DNA from: CAZCSJ01 sp964501445
GTDB lineage: Bacteria; Patescibacteriota; Minisyncoccia; Sungbacterales; HO2-52-23
DNA length: 25,146 nt
Direction of reading: 5' to 3'
NCBI GenBank assembly: GCA_964501445.1
Contig: CAZCSJ010000011.1
Span: forward strand, 1-25,146
The notes beneath the pieces were generated by a model. It ran no database searches. It was not told where the DNA came from and was given only the letters and a program-made list of their open reading frames with translations. This document shows, piece by piece, positions 1 to 6,564 of the stretch (position 1 is the first letter of the stretch; each line of letters begins with the position of its first letter). Both the position numbers and the translations under genes were made by a program.

Positions 1-64
1 GTAAGTACTCTACCCTATACATAGGCCTCCTGTGTTCTCTCAGGCAGGCCACACGACAACAGGG
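1..64. other. non-coding left edge with a hairpin
   Basis: I see no gene here that I can support. Positions 24-32 (GGCCTCCTG) can pair with 41-50 (CAGGCAGGCC) with one bulged C at 45 and an 8-nt loop. No U-run follows, so it is not a clear terminator. It may be the 3' part of a unit that begins outside the window. Confidence 0.35.
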
Positions 65-100
65 GGTGAGATACAGGCTTTGTATCTCACCTCTATTTAT
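65..100 (+). terminator. intrinsic terminator-like hairpin
   Basis: GGTGAGATACA (65-75) and TGTATCTCACC (81-91) are perfect inverted repeats around a 5-nt loop, followed by the T-rich stretch 92-103. It would end a plus-strand transcript entering from the left and lies directly before the promoter of the next small gene. Confidence 0.6.
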
Positions 101-101
101 T

Positions 102-131
102 TTGACATTCATAATCTCAATAACTTATCTT
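102..131 (+). promoter_or_regulatory. sigma70-type promoter of the first mini-gene
   Basis: A perfect TTGACA (102-107) is followed after 18 nt by TATCTT (126-131, four of six consensus bases). Transcription would start near 138, only a few bases before the Shine-Dalgarno at 142-147. The -35 abuts the U-run of the preceding hairpin. Confidence 0.5.
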
Positions 132-154
132 GAAGAGAGAAAGGAGGTGGTTAC

Positions 155-304
155 ATGATACGCCACCGCCTCGAGTGTCCACGCTGTGGAACCTCCGTGA
201 TCCGCGAAGGAAGAATATTCCTCTGCGGATACTGCGGAGGCGAATTCCTCCCGGAGGAGTTAAACCGTGAGGAATCGTGCACAGGCACCATAGGCGAGGA
301 CTGA
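155..304 (+). CDS. 49-aa zinc-ribbon miniprotein
   Basis: This small gene has a textbook start: AGGAGG at 142-147, 7 nt spacing, ATG at 155, TGA at 302-304. The product has CPRC at residues 8-11 and CGYC at 24-27, then GGEF and an acidic tail (LPEELNREES), the pattern of a C-x2-C...C-x2-C zinc ribbon. It has no signal peptide or membrane segment. A promoter (102-131) and a terminator (310-346) enclose it, so it is a one-gene unit. I do not recognise the family; nucleic-acid or protein binding is typical of such ribbons but is only inference here. The next gene (401-580) shares the CPxC start and an E-rich stretch after the last cysteine and may be a distant relative. Confidence 0.7.
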   Translation: MIRHRLECPRCGTSVIREGRIFLCGYCGGEFLPEELNREESCTGTIGED

Positions 305-309
305 CAGCA

Positions 310-346
310 GGGTGAGGGGGACAACGGCGTCTTCTCACCCTTTTTT
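310..346 (+). terminator. intrinsic terminator of the 49-aa gene
   Basis: GGGTGAG (310-316) pairs with CTCACCC (334-340). The stem can be extended inward by G-U pairs and is followed by six T (341-346). It starts 6 nt after the stop codon of the preceding gene. Confidence 0.75.
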
Positions 347-347
347 A

Positions 348-376
348 TTGACCTCGTCCACTAAACTCCATAAAAT
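348..376 (+). promoter_or_regulatory. sigma70-type promoter of the second mini-gene
   Basis: TTGACC (348-353), 17-nt spacer, TAAAAT (371-376): five of six consensus bases in each box. The expected start near 383 gives a leader of about 18 nt that holds the Shine-Dalgarno at 388-393. As with the first mini-gene, the -35 directly follows the terminator U-run. Confidence 0.65.
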
Positions 377-400
377 AGAAAAGAGAAAGGAGGTGATGGT

Positions 401-580
401 ATGGTGTCGCCACAAATGCCTGCCTGTCCTACATGTAAGGCGCCACTCAAAAGAAGGGATTATCCCTCATTAGGGGACTACCTCTTCGAGTGTAATGAAA
501 TTTTTACACTTGAAGAAATGAGGGCTTTAGTTGCTCATCAAAAGAAGATGGCAACGAGTCCCCTGCCTATAGAATTCTAG
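401..580 (+). CDS. 59-aa zinc-ribbon-like miniprotein
   Basis: ATG 401 has AGGAGG at 388-393 (7 nt spacing); TAG ends at 580. The protein has CPTC at residues 9-12 and a third cysteine at 31 in FECNEIFTLEE. In ordinary ribbons of this shape the last part reads CxxCGxxF, so the fourth cysteine appears to be missing, as if two residues had been lost between CNE and IF. The C-terminal half (residues 36-50) is a likely amphipathic helix. The gene has its own promoter and a terminator at 617-650. Function unknown. It may be a degenerate zinc ribbon or bind metal with another ligand such as Glu33. Confidence 0.65.
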   Translation: MVSPQMPACPTCKAPLKRRDYPSLGDYLFECNEIFTLEEMRALVAHQKKMATSPLPIEF

Positions 581-616
581 GGAGAAAGAAAAAGGACACT
601 GATGTCCCTAAAAAAC

Positions 617-650
617 GCCCCGGCATTGCCGCTGGGGCTCTTTATTTTTA
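617..650 (+). terminator. intrinsic terminator of the 59-aa gene
   Basis: GCCCC (617-621) pairs with GGGGC (634-638), extended inward by G-C pairs, and is followed by TCTTTATTTTT (639-649). It lies 36 nt after the stop of the preceding gene. Confidence 0.7.
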
Positions 651-704
651 GCCCCTCGGGAAAACATGGGGAAAAACTGTGGCTAGATTCAGTGCTATTT
701 GCTA

Positions 705-732
705 TTGACACTCGCGGTGCGTTTGCTATACT
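705..732 (+). promoter_or_regulatory. strong extended -10 promoter
   Basis: Perfect TTGACA (705-710), 16-nt spacer, TATACT (727-732), with TG at 724-725 making an extended -10. Expected start near 739. It drives the unit that ends at the terminator 1105-1138. Confidence 0.7.
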
Positions 733-738
733 CATCCT

Positions 739-1143
739 ACGATTCGGTTCTGGAACAGGCAGAGGTCTTCTTGCAAAAGAACTCTGTACTGACCAGGACA
801 AACGATGGGGAAGGGGAAAGATCCCGACACATCCGAAAGGATAGGTTGGACTCTCTCAAACCCAATCAAACGTTCGTTAAAGTTAAAAAAGAGGCGCTAA
901 GGAGTGATGTACTTCGCGTCTCGATGACCTTTCAAAAGTCATCAGGATCTCCAAAAAAGATCAAACAAAAGTCAGAAAGGCGGTTGGCCAGCGTAGCAAT
1001 ACGCAGGGCAATCAAATCAGAAGACATCCGTGGCACGAGCAAACCAGCAATGGTATGTAAGTGAAACGGAAAATGGGTGACAGAAATGTCAAACATACAT
1101 CAAGAAGAGACCAGCGTTTCACAACCCTGGTCTCTTTTCATTT
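739..1143 (+). other. about 400-nt transcription unit: candidate structured RNA or small gene
   Basis: A strong promoter and a strong terminator enclose this stretch, so a discrete transcript of about 400 nt is expected, but its content is ambiguous. An open frame starting at TTG 771 (with GAGGT about 5 nt before it) would run to TGA 1062-1064. It gives a 97-aa Lys/Arg/Ser-rich protein with no motif I know. ATG 805 opens a 31-aa frame ending at 900. Local hairpins are visible: 923-928 with 938-943 (GATGAC/GTCATC), and TGACA-GAAA-TGTCA at 1078-1091, which has a GNRA tetraloop. It does not show the conserved cores of RNase P RNA or the tRNA-like ends of tmRNA. I cannot decide between RNA and protein. 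Confidence 0.4.
1105..1138 (+). terminator. strong intrinsic terminator
   Basis: AGAGACCAG (1106-1114) and CTGGTCTCT (1127-1135) are perfect inverted repeats with a 12-nt loop, extended by A1105-T1136, followed by TTT and a T-rich tail. It ends the unit started by the promoter at 705-732. Confidence 0.8.
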
Positions 1144-1152
1144 GGCTCATAT

Positions 1153-1231
1153 CCTCAACCGCCAGAAGTAAAAATGAAAGAGGCGGTCGAGGTATTCCTT
1201 TTGCCCCATTCCCCTCAACCGCGAGAAGTTA
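1153..1231 (+). repeat. stem-loop and partial direct repeat before the 1241 ORF
   Basis: CCTCAACCGCC (1153-1163) pairs with GGCGGTCGAGG (1182-1192) apart from one A-C position, and TATTCCTTTT follows, so it could be a second terminator. The left arm and what follows it recur 60 nt later: CCTCAACCGC-x-AGAAGT at 1153-1170 and again at 1213-1230. The second copy leads straight into AGGAGGAGAT before ATG 1241. Confidence 0.45.
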
Positions 1232-1240
1232 GGAGGAGAT

Positions 1241-1480
1241 ATGCTTCTGAAAACACCTGGATGGTCGATGCACACTCCCCACGATGATAGAAGTACGGGG
1301 CGTACTTTCTCGATAATGGGAGGCCGAGATGGCTTGGTTCCCCCGACGTCACGTCGGGGGACGGCTCGGCCGACCCTTAGCGACGCCGCCGCTGGAGCGG
1401 CGGAGCGTGTCGAGAAAGTACGCCCCGTACTTCTTATCGCAACTTATACTTCGTATAAATTGTTCGCTCGGGAAAAATGA
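1241..1480 (+). CDS. doubtful 79-aa ORF running through a palindromic element
   Basis: The start looks real: AGGAGG at 1231-1236 with 4 nt before ATG 1241. The coding part outside repeats is short, however. Only about 17 codons (MLLKTPGWSMHTPHDDR) precede the inverted-repeat element that starts at 1291; the rest is translated element plus 15 codons, and the stop overlaps the hairpin taken as the ftsQ terminator. The simplest reading is a small gene interrupted by insertion of the element at 1291-1432. An alternative is that the RBS is fortuitous. No promoter is visible after 1143. Confidence 0.25.
   Translation: MLLKTPGWSMHTPHDDRSTGRTFSIMGGRDGLVPPTSRRGTARPTLSDAAAGAAERVEKVRPVLLIATYTSYKLFAREK
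1291..1432. mobile_element. 142-bp MITE-like element with nested inverted repeats
   Basis: Positions 1291-1313 and 1410-1432 are a perfect 23-bp inverted repeat (left end AAGTACGGGGCGTACTT...). Each end is itself a hairpin, AAGTACG/CGTACTT around GGG or CCC. Inside are GGCCGAG (1322-1328) pairing with CTCGGCC (1365-1371), a perfect 11-bp palindrome pair (1339-1349 with 1351-1361), and CCGCCGCT/AGCGGCGG (1386-1393 with 1396-1403). The interior is far more GC-rich than its surroundings. I see no clear target-site duplication and no transposase, so a non-autonomous element or a folded RNA/DNA structure are both possible. Confidence 0.5.
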
Positions 1481-1495
1481 AAATTGATATTTTCA
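1473..1495 (-). terminator. weak terminator after ftsQ
   Basis: On the minus strand TGAAAAT...ATTTTCA (1478-1484 with 1489-1495, 4-nt loop) is followed by five T (1477-1473). The stem is all A/T except one G-C pair, so strength is doubtful, but it sits 9 nt past the ftsQ stop and at the junction with the plus-strand zone. Confidence 0.4.
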
Positions 1496-1504
1496 CTTTG
1501 TCCC

Positions 1505-2332
1505 TCACTTCAATTTATAAAACACCTTATTCCCAAACCGCAGATCAATGTAGTCAAGACGCGCGCGCTTGTCTTTGATCTCCTCCGCGAGCACGGTTTT
1601 GAGCACGCGAAAGGCATTTTGCAAATCGCTCTCGCGGTCAAAATAAATCCGATAGCCCTCGGGTGCTACCACGCGTATTTCTTTCGGGAGATCGGAAATC
1701 AATTCATAACTCACCGTGGATGCATTCAAAATCTTTTTTACCTCATCGCCTATCACGCGCGTCTTCTCCATGAGTGCGGGCTCCACCGCCTGCGAGGGAA
1801 TTGCCGGGATTGCTGCGTCGCTCAATACTTTCGTCACAAGCCGCCCGGAAAATGATGGGGCCGACTCGTATGCATATCCCATCTCATCAATATATGCGCA
1901 TCTGCCATCAACCCCGCAAAAAATCCCCCACGGCGTCCGTTCTTCCACGAAAATCTCGAGCGCGTCGGGGAGATGTTTTTTAACCGACACGGTCTTGATG
2001 CGCGGGAACTCATTCATTAACGCGCGCCCGATTCCTTTGCCGGAAACCGTAAGAACCATTCCCCTCGGAATCACAAACGCATACGCGCCCGAGAGCATTG
2101 TGCGCGCGCGGCCCCGCACTTCTTCGGAATCCAATGTCGTGAGGCCGCGTATCTCAATCTCTTTTACTTGAAACGCGGGGATTCGCGTGAGAACCGCCCC
2201 ACCCGCAAGAAAGAGCGCCAATACCGCGCACCCGCCCAAAATCCAGAGGCGGGTTTTTCGGCGCGCCTCGGCGCGCCGGTTCCACGGACGCACATCACGA
2301 GGGGTGTAGAGAATCCTGCTTTCCGGCGACAT
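1505..2332 (-). CDS. ftsQ: cell division protein FtsQ/DivIB
   Basis: A 275-aa bitopic membrane protein of the divisome, which in the family links FtsB/FtsL and septal wall synthesis. The sequence shows a basic cytoplasmic tail (1-28), one membrane segment (about 29-48), a POTRA-like domain beginning FQVKEIEIRGLTTLDSEEV (about 54-130), then the FtsQ domain closing with LDYIDLRFGNKVFYK (259-273), a good family hallmark. ATG 2332 starts one base after the alr stop, so the two genes are translationally coupled. A weak terminator follows at 1473-1495. Other fts or mur genes are not next to it; it is the last gene of the minus-strand series. Confidence 0.88.
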   Translation of the reverse strand: MSPESRILYTPRDVRPWNRRAEARRKTRLWILGGCAVLALFLAGGAVLTRIPAFQVKEIEIRGLTTLDSEEVRGRARTMLSGAYAFVIPRGMVLTVSGKGIGRALMNEFPRIKTVSVKKHLPDALEIFVEERTPWGIFCGVDGRCAYIDEMGYAYESAPSFSGRLVTKVLSDAAIPAIPSQAVEPALMEKTRVIGDEVKKILNASTVSYELISDLPKEIRVVAPEGYRIYFDRESDLQNAFRVLKTVLAEEIKDKRARLDYIDLRFGNKVFYKLK

Positions 2333-2333
2333 T

Positions 2334-3533
2334 TTATTTGAAAATCCGTTTTACAAGGGGATTTATACGCGTCAAAAATTCATACTGGCTCGTGCCTATT
2401 TTCCCGGCAAGTTCATCTGCCCATAACTCTTCTCTCCCTTGCCGTCCTATTAAAATAACTTCCTCCCCATTTTTGATTTTTGTCCGCCAGCTGGCGGATT
2501 GATTTTTGATTTTCTCGTCGATATCCGTGATATCGACGACTATCATATCCATAGACACACGGCCAAGAAGTTTTGCGCGCGCGCCGCGCACAAGCACTTC
2601 GCCGATCGTGGAGAGCCCGCGATCATACCCGTGCCAATAGCCGATCGGAAGCACGGCGATTTTCGTCTTTCGGCTTACGCGCTCCGTAAGATCATAGCCC
2701 ACAAATGACCCTTTTGGAATTTCTTTTACCTCTGCCACCACCGTTTTCCACGTCAATACGGGCTTTAGCACTATAGAGGTTAAACCTCTATAGTGCTCGC
2801 TAGAGAGGTTTAACCTCGCTTCCGGAGAAGGAAAATATCCATAGAGCCCCATCCCGATCCGCACCATGTCAAAATGGGTTTCCGGAAAAAGAAGTGTGCC
2901 GCCGGATGCGGCAGCGTGACGGATCATTCCGCCAGCTGGCGGATTGAATCCCGCTTTTTCAAACGCGCGAACCGTATCTTTAAATTTCTTTGTTTGTTCA
3001 AGGGTATAGGTCGGATACAAAATATCTTTTGCCGCGGCAAAATGAGTGAACACCCCCTCGGGGGCGAGTTTATACCGTTTAATGAGTTTAATCAGTTGAT
3101 GAGTTTCTTCGGGTAGAAATCCCTGCCTGTGCATGCCGGTATCAATTTTCAAATGAAATGCGGGGCGCTTTTTCGCGCGCGCGAGCGCACGGAGGGAATC
3201 AAAATTTGAAATGCTCACCGTAATATTCTCCCGCGCGGCTTCTGCGAAACGATTGTGGAGCGTTGCGCCGAGCACGAGAATGGGATTGGTTATCCCCTCT
3301 TTCCGGAGCCGCAACCCCTCCACAATGGAATCCACGCCGAACCATCCTCCTTCGCTAAAGCTTCGGAAGGACAAGAGCGCTTGAGCGGTCGGCACGAGTC
3401 CGTGGCCGTAGGCGTTTGATTTCACAACCGCCATAAAGCGCGTGGACTTCGGAATCAATTTCAAAAACTGCTCCACATTATGCTGGAGCGCGCGTTTGTC
3501 TATTTCAATCCAAGTTCGCAGATTCTCTTTCAT
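2334..3533 (-). CDS. alr: alanine racemase
   Basis: PLP enzyme that interconverts L- and D-alanine to supply D-Ala for peptidoglycan. The 399-aa protein has the PLP lysine motif VVKSNAYGHG (Lys38), HLKIDTGMHRQG (127-138), RIGMGLYGYFPS (225-236), the likely second catalytic base Tyr280 in GYDLTERVS, and GRVSMDM (324-330). It is slightly longer than usual because palindromic DNA has been inserted in frame at three places: residues about 197-202, 238-254 and 343-354. All three lie between conserved motifs. serS lies 18 nt upstream; the spacer reads TTAGGGG twice and gives no standard Shine-Dalgarno. It is coupled to ftsQ downstream (1-nt gap). Confidence 0.93.
   Translation of the reverse strand: MKENLRTWIEIDKRALQHNVEQFLKLIPKSTRFMAVVKSNAYGHGLVPTAQALLSFRSFSEGGWFGVDSIVEGLRLRKEGITNPILVLGATLHNRFAEAARENITVSISNFDSLRALARAKKRPAFHLKIDTGMHRQGFLPEETHQLIKLIKRYKLAPEGVFTHFAAAKDILYPTYTLEQTKKFKDTVRAFEKAGFNPPAGGMIRHAAASGGTLLFPETHFDMVRIGMGLYGYFPSPEARLNLSSEHYRGLTSIVLKPVLTWKTVVAEVKEIPKGSFVGYDLTERVSRKTKIAVLPIGYWHGYDRGLSTIGEVLVRGARAKLLGRVSMDMIVVDITDIDEKIKNQSASWRTKIKNGEEVILIGRQGREELWADELAGKIGTSQYEFLTRINPLVKRIFK
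2483..2498. repeat. 16-bp palindrome inside alr
   Basis: TCCGCCAGCTGGCGGA is a perfect palindrome. It is bordered on both sides by the same 10-mer TTGATTTTTG (2473-2482 and 2499-2508). In the protein it encodes part of QSASWRT between two copies of KIKN. The same 16-mer occurs at 2928-2943 and 16079-16094. Confidence 0.85.
2767..2817. repeat. 31-bp palindrome plus decayed partner inside alr
   Basis: AGCACTATAGAGGTT (2767-2781) and AACCTCTATAGTGCT (2783-2797) are perfect 15-bp arms around a single A. A shorter palindrome GAGGTT-T-AACCTC (2805-2817) follows. Together they encode the extra segment at residues about 238-254 of alanine racemase. The ACTATAGA-R-GTT core recurs in the palindrome at 21714-21754. 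Confidence 0.85.
2928..2943. repeat. second 16-bp palindrome inside alr
   Basis: TCCGCCAGCTGGCGGA, identical to 2483-2498. It encodes the NPPAGG stretch (residues about 197-202) just before MIRHAAAS. Confidence 0.85.
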
Positions 3534-3551
3534 ACCCCTAACCCCTAAAAC

Positions 3552-4865
3552 CTAATCCCTCCGTATCACTTCCATTCCTCCCATGTACTTCTGCAACGCG
3601 TTTGGCACGCGAACCGTCCCGTCTGCCTCTTGGTAATTTTCCAAAATCGCAATAATCGTGCGGCCAATCGCAAAGGCCGTCGCGTCGTTCATGTGCGCGT
3701 ATTCTATATGTCCGTCCTGCCGCCGCACCCGCGTGTTCAGACGCCGCGCCTGAAAATCCGTCATATAATCCGCAGTGTGCGTTTCGCGATACATATTTTG
3801 CGAAGGAATCCACATCTCCACATCCACTTGGCGCGCATTGGGAACGCCGGTGTCTCCGCTGCACATGATGACCACGCGATACGGAATCTCAAGTACCTGC
3901 GTAAGATACTCCTGAATTGCGGTGAAAAACCGATTTTCGGTGGAAGAATCTTCGGGTGTCGTGAATGACTCCATCTCAAGCTTATCAAACTGATGCACGC
4001 GAAGCACTCCGCGGGTATCTTTTCCGTAGGAGCCCGCCTCGCGGCGAAACGCGGTGGAAAACCCAATGTAGCGGAGCGGCAACTCCTTCTCTTCCAAAAT
4101 TTCATCCGCGTGCATGGAGCCGAGCGTATGCTCCGCACTTCCGATCAAATACAAGTCATCCGTCTGCAGATAATACCGCTCCTCTTTTGGCTCAAGCCGT
4201 CCCATTTTTTGAAACACCTCGGGGCGAATCATCACAGGCGGCACCACCGGCACAAACGGTTTAGGTGAATATCCCTTCTCCACGGAATCCGCGATCTCTT
4301 TCACTTTTTCCGGAGAGGTGAGCGTTTCAAGCGTCAACTGAACGAGCGCAAACTCAAGAAGTGCGGCGCCGCCTTTGAAATAGTTAAAACGGGCGCCCGC
4401 AACTTTTGCCGCGGCCGCAATGTCAATAATTTCAAGCGACTCGCCGATATCCACATGGTCTTTTGGTGTAAAATCAAATTTCGTTGAGGTACCCCACTCG
4501 CGAAGAACTTTATTTTCGCTCTCATCTTTCCCAAACGGCACATCATCGGCAAGGATATTGGGAGCCGCATACATACACTCAAGATATTCCTCTTCCACTG
4601 ATTTCAAATCTGTCTCCGCGTCCCGCAAACGACCCTTTACCTCCCGCGACTCTTCCACCTTCTTATCGCGCGCCGCTCCCGCGAGACCCGCAATTTCGTC
4701 GGCAAAACTATTTTGCGTTGCGCGAAGTCCATCCACTTCCTGAATTGCGGCACGCCGCTTCTCGTCAATCGCGAGGAGCCCGGCCACATCAAAATCGCTG
4801 CCGCGTTTCTTCAGCGACTCTTTCACTTTCTCTGGATTTTCTCGGATAAACCTTATATCTAACAT
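3552..4865 (-). CDS. serS: seryl-tRNA synthetase
   Basis: Class II synthetase charging tRNA-Ser. The 437-aa protein begins MLDIRFIRENPEKVKESLKK, has the N-terminal tRNA-binding coiled coil (about 30-100), motif 2 as FRREAGSYGKDTRGVLRVHQ (273-292) and motif 3 as NDATAFAIGRTIIAILENYQ (393-412). Usual bacterial SerRS have NGS in motif 3; here it is NDA, a small departure. Length is normal. ATG 4865 is the only reasonable start. alr follows after 18 nt. Upstream (4866-4993) lies a repeat-rich spacer with no convincing promoter. Confidence 0.95.
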   Translation of the reverse strand: MLDIRFIRENPEKVKESLKKRGSDFDVAGLLAIDEKRRAAIQEVDGLRATQNSFADEIAGLAGAARDKKVEESREVKGRLRDAETDLKSVEEEYLECMYAAPNILADDVPFGKDESENKVLREWGTSTKFDFTPKDHVDIGESLEIIDIAAAAKVAGARFNYFKGGAALLEFALVQLTLETLTSPEKVKEIADSVEKGYSPKPFVPVVPPVMIRPEVFQKMGRLEPKEERYYLQTDDLYLIGSAEHTLGSMHADEILEEKELPLRYIGFSTAFRREAGSYGKDTRGVLRVHQFDKLEMESFTTPEDSSTENRFFTAIQEYLTQVLEIPYRVVIMCSGDTGVPNARQVDVEMWIPSQNMYRETHTADYMTDFQARRLNTRVRRQDGHIEYAHMNDATAFAIGRTIIAILENYQEADGTVRVPNALQKYMGGMEVIRRD

Positions 4866-4892
4866 ATGACCGCGATGCTAATATACTAATGC

Positions 4893-4988
4893 ATGCCAAT
4901 GATACGAATCAGTATGATACGAACAATACTAATGATACGAATGGATAGAAGGTATTAGTATGATTAGTATTCATTCGTATATTGGCAT
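4893..4988. repeat. ATGATACGAA direct repeats framed by an inverted repeat
   Basis: The spacer between lysS and serS holds ATGATACGAA three times (4899-4908, 4914-4923, 4932-4941). The flanks ATGCCAATGATACGAAT (4893-4909) and ATTCGTATATTGGCAT (4973-4988) are inverted repeats with one extra base. TTAGTAT-type words fill the rest. It could fold into a large hairpin in the serS leader, or be simple repeat expansion. Confidence 0.6.
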
Positions 4989-4993
4989 CGTAT

Positions 4994-6454
4994 TTATTTC
5001 GGTCTCAGCGTCGGAAACAGCACCACCTCTCTGATATTCTTCATATCCGTCAAAAGCATGAGAAGCCGGTCAATGCCAATACCAAGGCCCGCCGCAGGCG
5101 GCATGCCATACTCCAACGCCTCCAGAAAATCCTCATCCACGCGATGCGCCTCCTCCTCGCCACCCTGCCGATCCCGCTCCTGCGCTTGAAACCGCGCCCG
5201 CTGGTCAATCGGATCATTCAATTCGGCAAAGCCGTTTGCAAGTTCCAACCCTCCTGTGATGAGTTGGAATCGCCGCACCTCGCTTTGTTTCTCCGCGCGG
5301 CGCTTAGCAAGCGGCGAGAGTTCAATCGGGTGGTGCACGACAAAAGTCGGTTGGGTGAGGTACGGCCGACAGATTTTTTTATAAATCTCGTCTGCGATTT
5401 TCTCTTTTGATTCATGGGGAGCAGCCTCAATCCCGAATTGGCGCGCGCGAACCGCCAGAGAATCCCGCGTTTCCGCGTCATAGTGGGGAATCAGGGCGTA
5501 GCGCGCAAGCAGGTCTTTGAACGCAATCCTCGCGAATGGTTTTTTAAATGAAATCTGCTTCTCGCCAACGGCAAGAGCCCCCTTTTTCCCAAACTCCTTT
5601 CCGAGCAACATAAAAAGGTCTTCAACCGCCCCCATCATGTCTTCCTCGTCCCAGTACGCGGCATACGCCTCAAGCATGGTGAATTCGGGGTTATGGGTCG
5701 CGTCAATTCCTTCATTTCGAAAACAGCGCCCAATCTCAAACACACGATCAAACCCGCCGATGAGCAGACGCTTCAAATAGAGTTCGGGTGCGATCCGAAG
5801 ATAGAAATCGGTATCAAGGGCATTGTGATGCGTCACGAATGGACGCGCGAGGGCGCCCCCGGGAATTGAGTGGAGGAGCGGCGTTTCCACCTCAAGAAAA
5901 CCTTGGGTATCAAAAAAACTTCTGATGGCGTGCACGAGTGCGCTCCGTCTCAAAAAACGCTCGCGGACACCTTCGTTTACCAAAAGGTCAAGATAGCGCT
6001 TGCGGAACCGCTCCTCCACGTCCTGAAGTCCGTGCCACTTTTCAGGAAGGGGCAAGAGCGACTTTGCAAGCATCCGCCACCCTCTCACTTCAAGCGTCCG
6101 CTCGCCGCGCTTTGTCGCAAAGCATGCTCCCTCAACCTCCACGAAATCGCCGATGTCAATCGTCGCGGCTGCGCGCCCGAAATCTTCACCGAGCAGATCC
6201 TCCTTTAACAGCAACTGGAATTTCCCCGTGCCATCAGAGAGATCAAAGAACGCCGCACCCCCGTGCTCGCGGCGCGCGACAACCCTTCCCGCAAGCACCA
6301 CTTTCTTTTTTGATTTCGCGAGCGCGCCAAACTTCTTTGCGAGGTCGGCAATCGCATGGGTGCGGCGGCTCTTTGCAGGATACGGATCGCCCCCCTCGGA
6401 ACGAAACGCCTCTAATTTCTTCAACCGCTCGGAGCGGATTTCTTCTAATGCCAT
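4994..6454 (-). CDS. lysS: lysyl-tRNA synthetase, class II
   Basis: Charges tRNA-Lys. The 486-aa protein has an N-terminal helix, an OB-fold anticodon-binding domain (about 52-126, VVLAGRVVARREHG onward), RKRYLDLLVN (151-160), motif 2 with GRCFRNEGIDATHNPEFTML (242-261) and motif 3 GLGIGIDRLLMLLTD near the C-terminus. Length and motif order are normal. ATG 6454 is favoured because a promoter sits right before it (-10 at 6461-6466) with only 6 nt between, which implies a leaderless mRNA; no Shine-Dalgarno is present. greA ends 110 bp upstream. Confidence 0.95.
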   Translation of the reverse strand: MALEEIRSERLKKLEAFRSEGGDPYPAKSRRTHAIADLAKKFGALAKSKKKVVLAGRVVARREHGGAAFFDLSDGTGKFQLLLKEDLLGEDFGRAAATIDIGDFVEVEGACFATKRGERTLEVRGWRMLAKSLLPLPEKWHGLQDVEERFRKRYLDLLVNEGVRERFLRRSALVHAIRSFFDTQGFLEVETPLLHSIPGGALARPFVTHHNALDTDFYLRIAPELYLKRLLIGGFDRVFEIGRCFRNEGIDATHNPEFTMLEAYAAYWDEEDMMGAVEDLFMLLGKEFGKKGALAVGEKQISFKKPFARIAFKDLLARYALIPHYDAETRDSLAVRARQFGIEAAPHESKEKIADEIYKKICRPYLTQPTFVVHHPIELSPLAKRRAEKQSEVRRFQLITGGLELANGFAELNDPIDQRARFQAQERDRQGGEEEAHRVDEDFLEALEYGMPPAAGLGIGIDRLLMLLTDMKNIREVVLFPTLRPK

Positions 6455-6460
6455 AAGACC

Positions 6461-6489
6461 ATACTAAATCAAAACACAGGACTTGTGAA
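6461..6489 (-). promoter_or_regulatory. probable lysS promoter
   Basis: On the minus strand TTCACA (6489-6484), 17-nt spacer, TAGTAT (6466-6461). The -10 box ends 6 nt before the lysS ATG, so transcription would start at or next to the start codon. Confidence 0.45.
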
Positions 6490-6564
6490 TCCTGCGAAAG
6501 AGCGGTTACAGTCGAGACCGTTGAGGGAACCGCGACATTTCAAAATTTCAAGATTTCAACAGAT

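Noticed and set aside
602..844. Plus-strand open frame of about 80 codons
   Set aside because: It runs through the terminator at 617-650 and the promoter at 705-732, and its ATG has no ribosome-binding site.
739..1064. Programmed frameshift joining the 31-aa frame at 805 to a downstream frame
   Set aside because: The frames do not overlap at a slippery site, and neither part shows a domain that would justify joining.
739..1143. tmRNA or RNase P RNA
   Set aside because: No tRNA-like T-arm and CCA end, no resume frame, and none of the conserved RNase P core words could be found.
1441..1460. loxP-like half-site (ACTTCGTATAA) forming TTATAC-TTC-GTATAA
   Set aside because: Only one half-site-like word, with a base missing relative to loxP, no second arm at the right spacing and no recombinase gene. 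It is best read as a small hairpin.
3534..3551. Telomere-like TTAGGGG repeats between serS and alr
   Set aside because: Only two units in an 18-bp spacer; too short to mean more than a local duplication.
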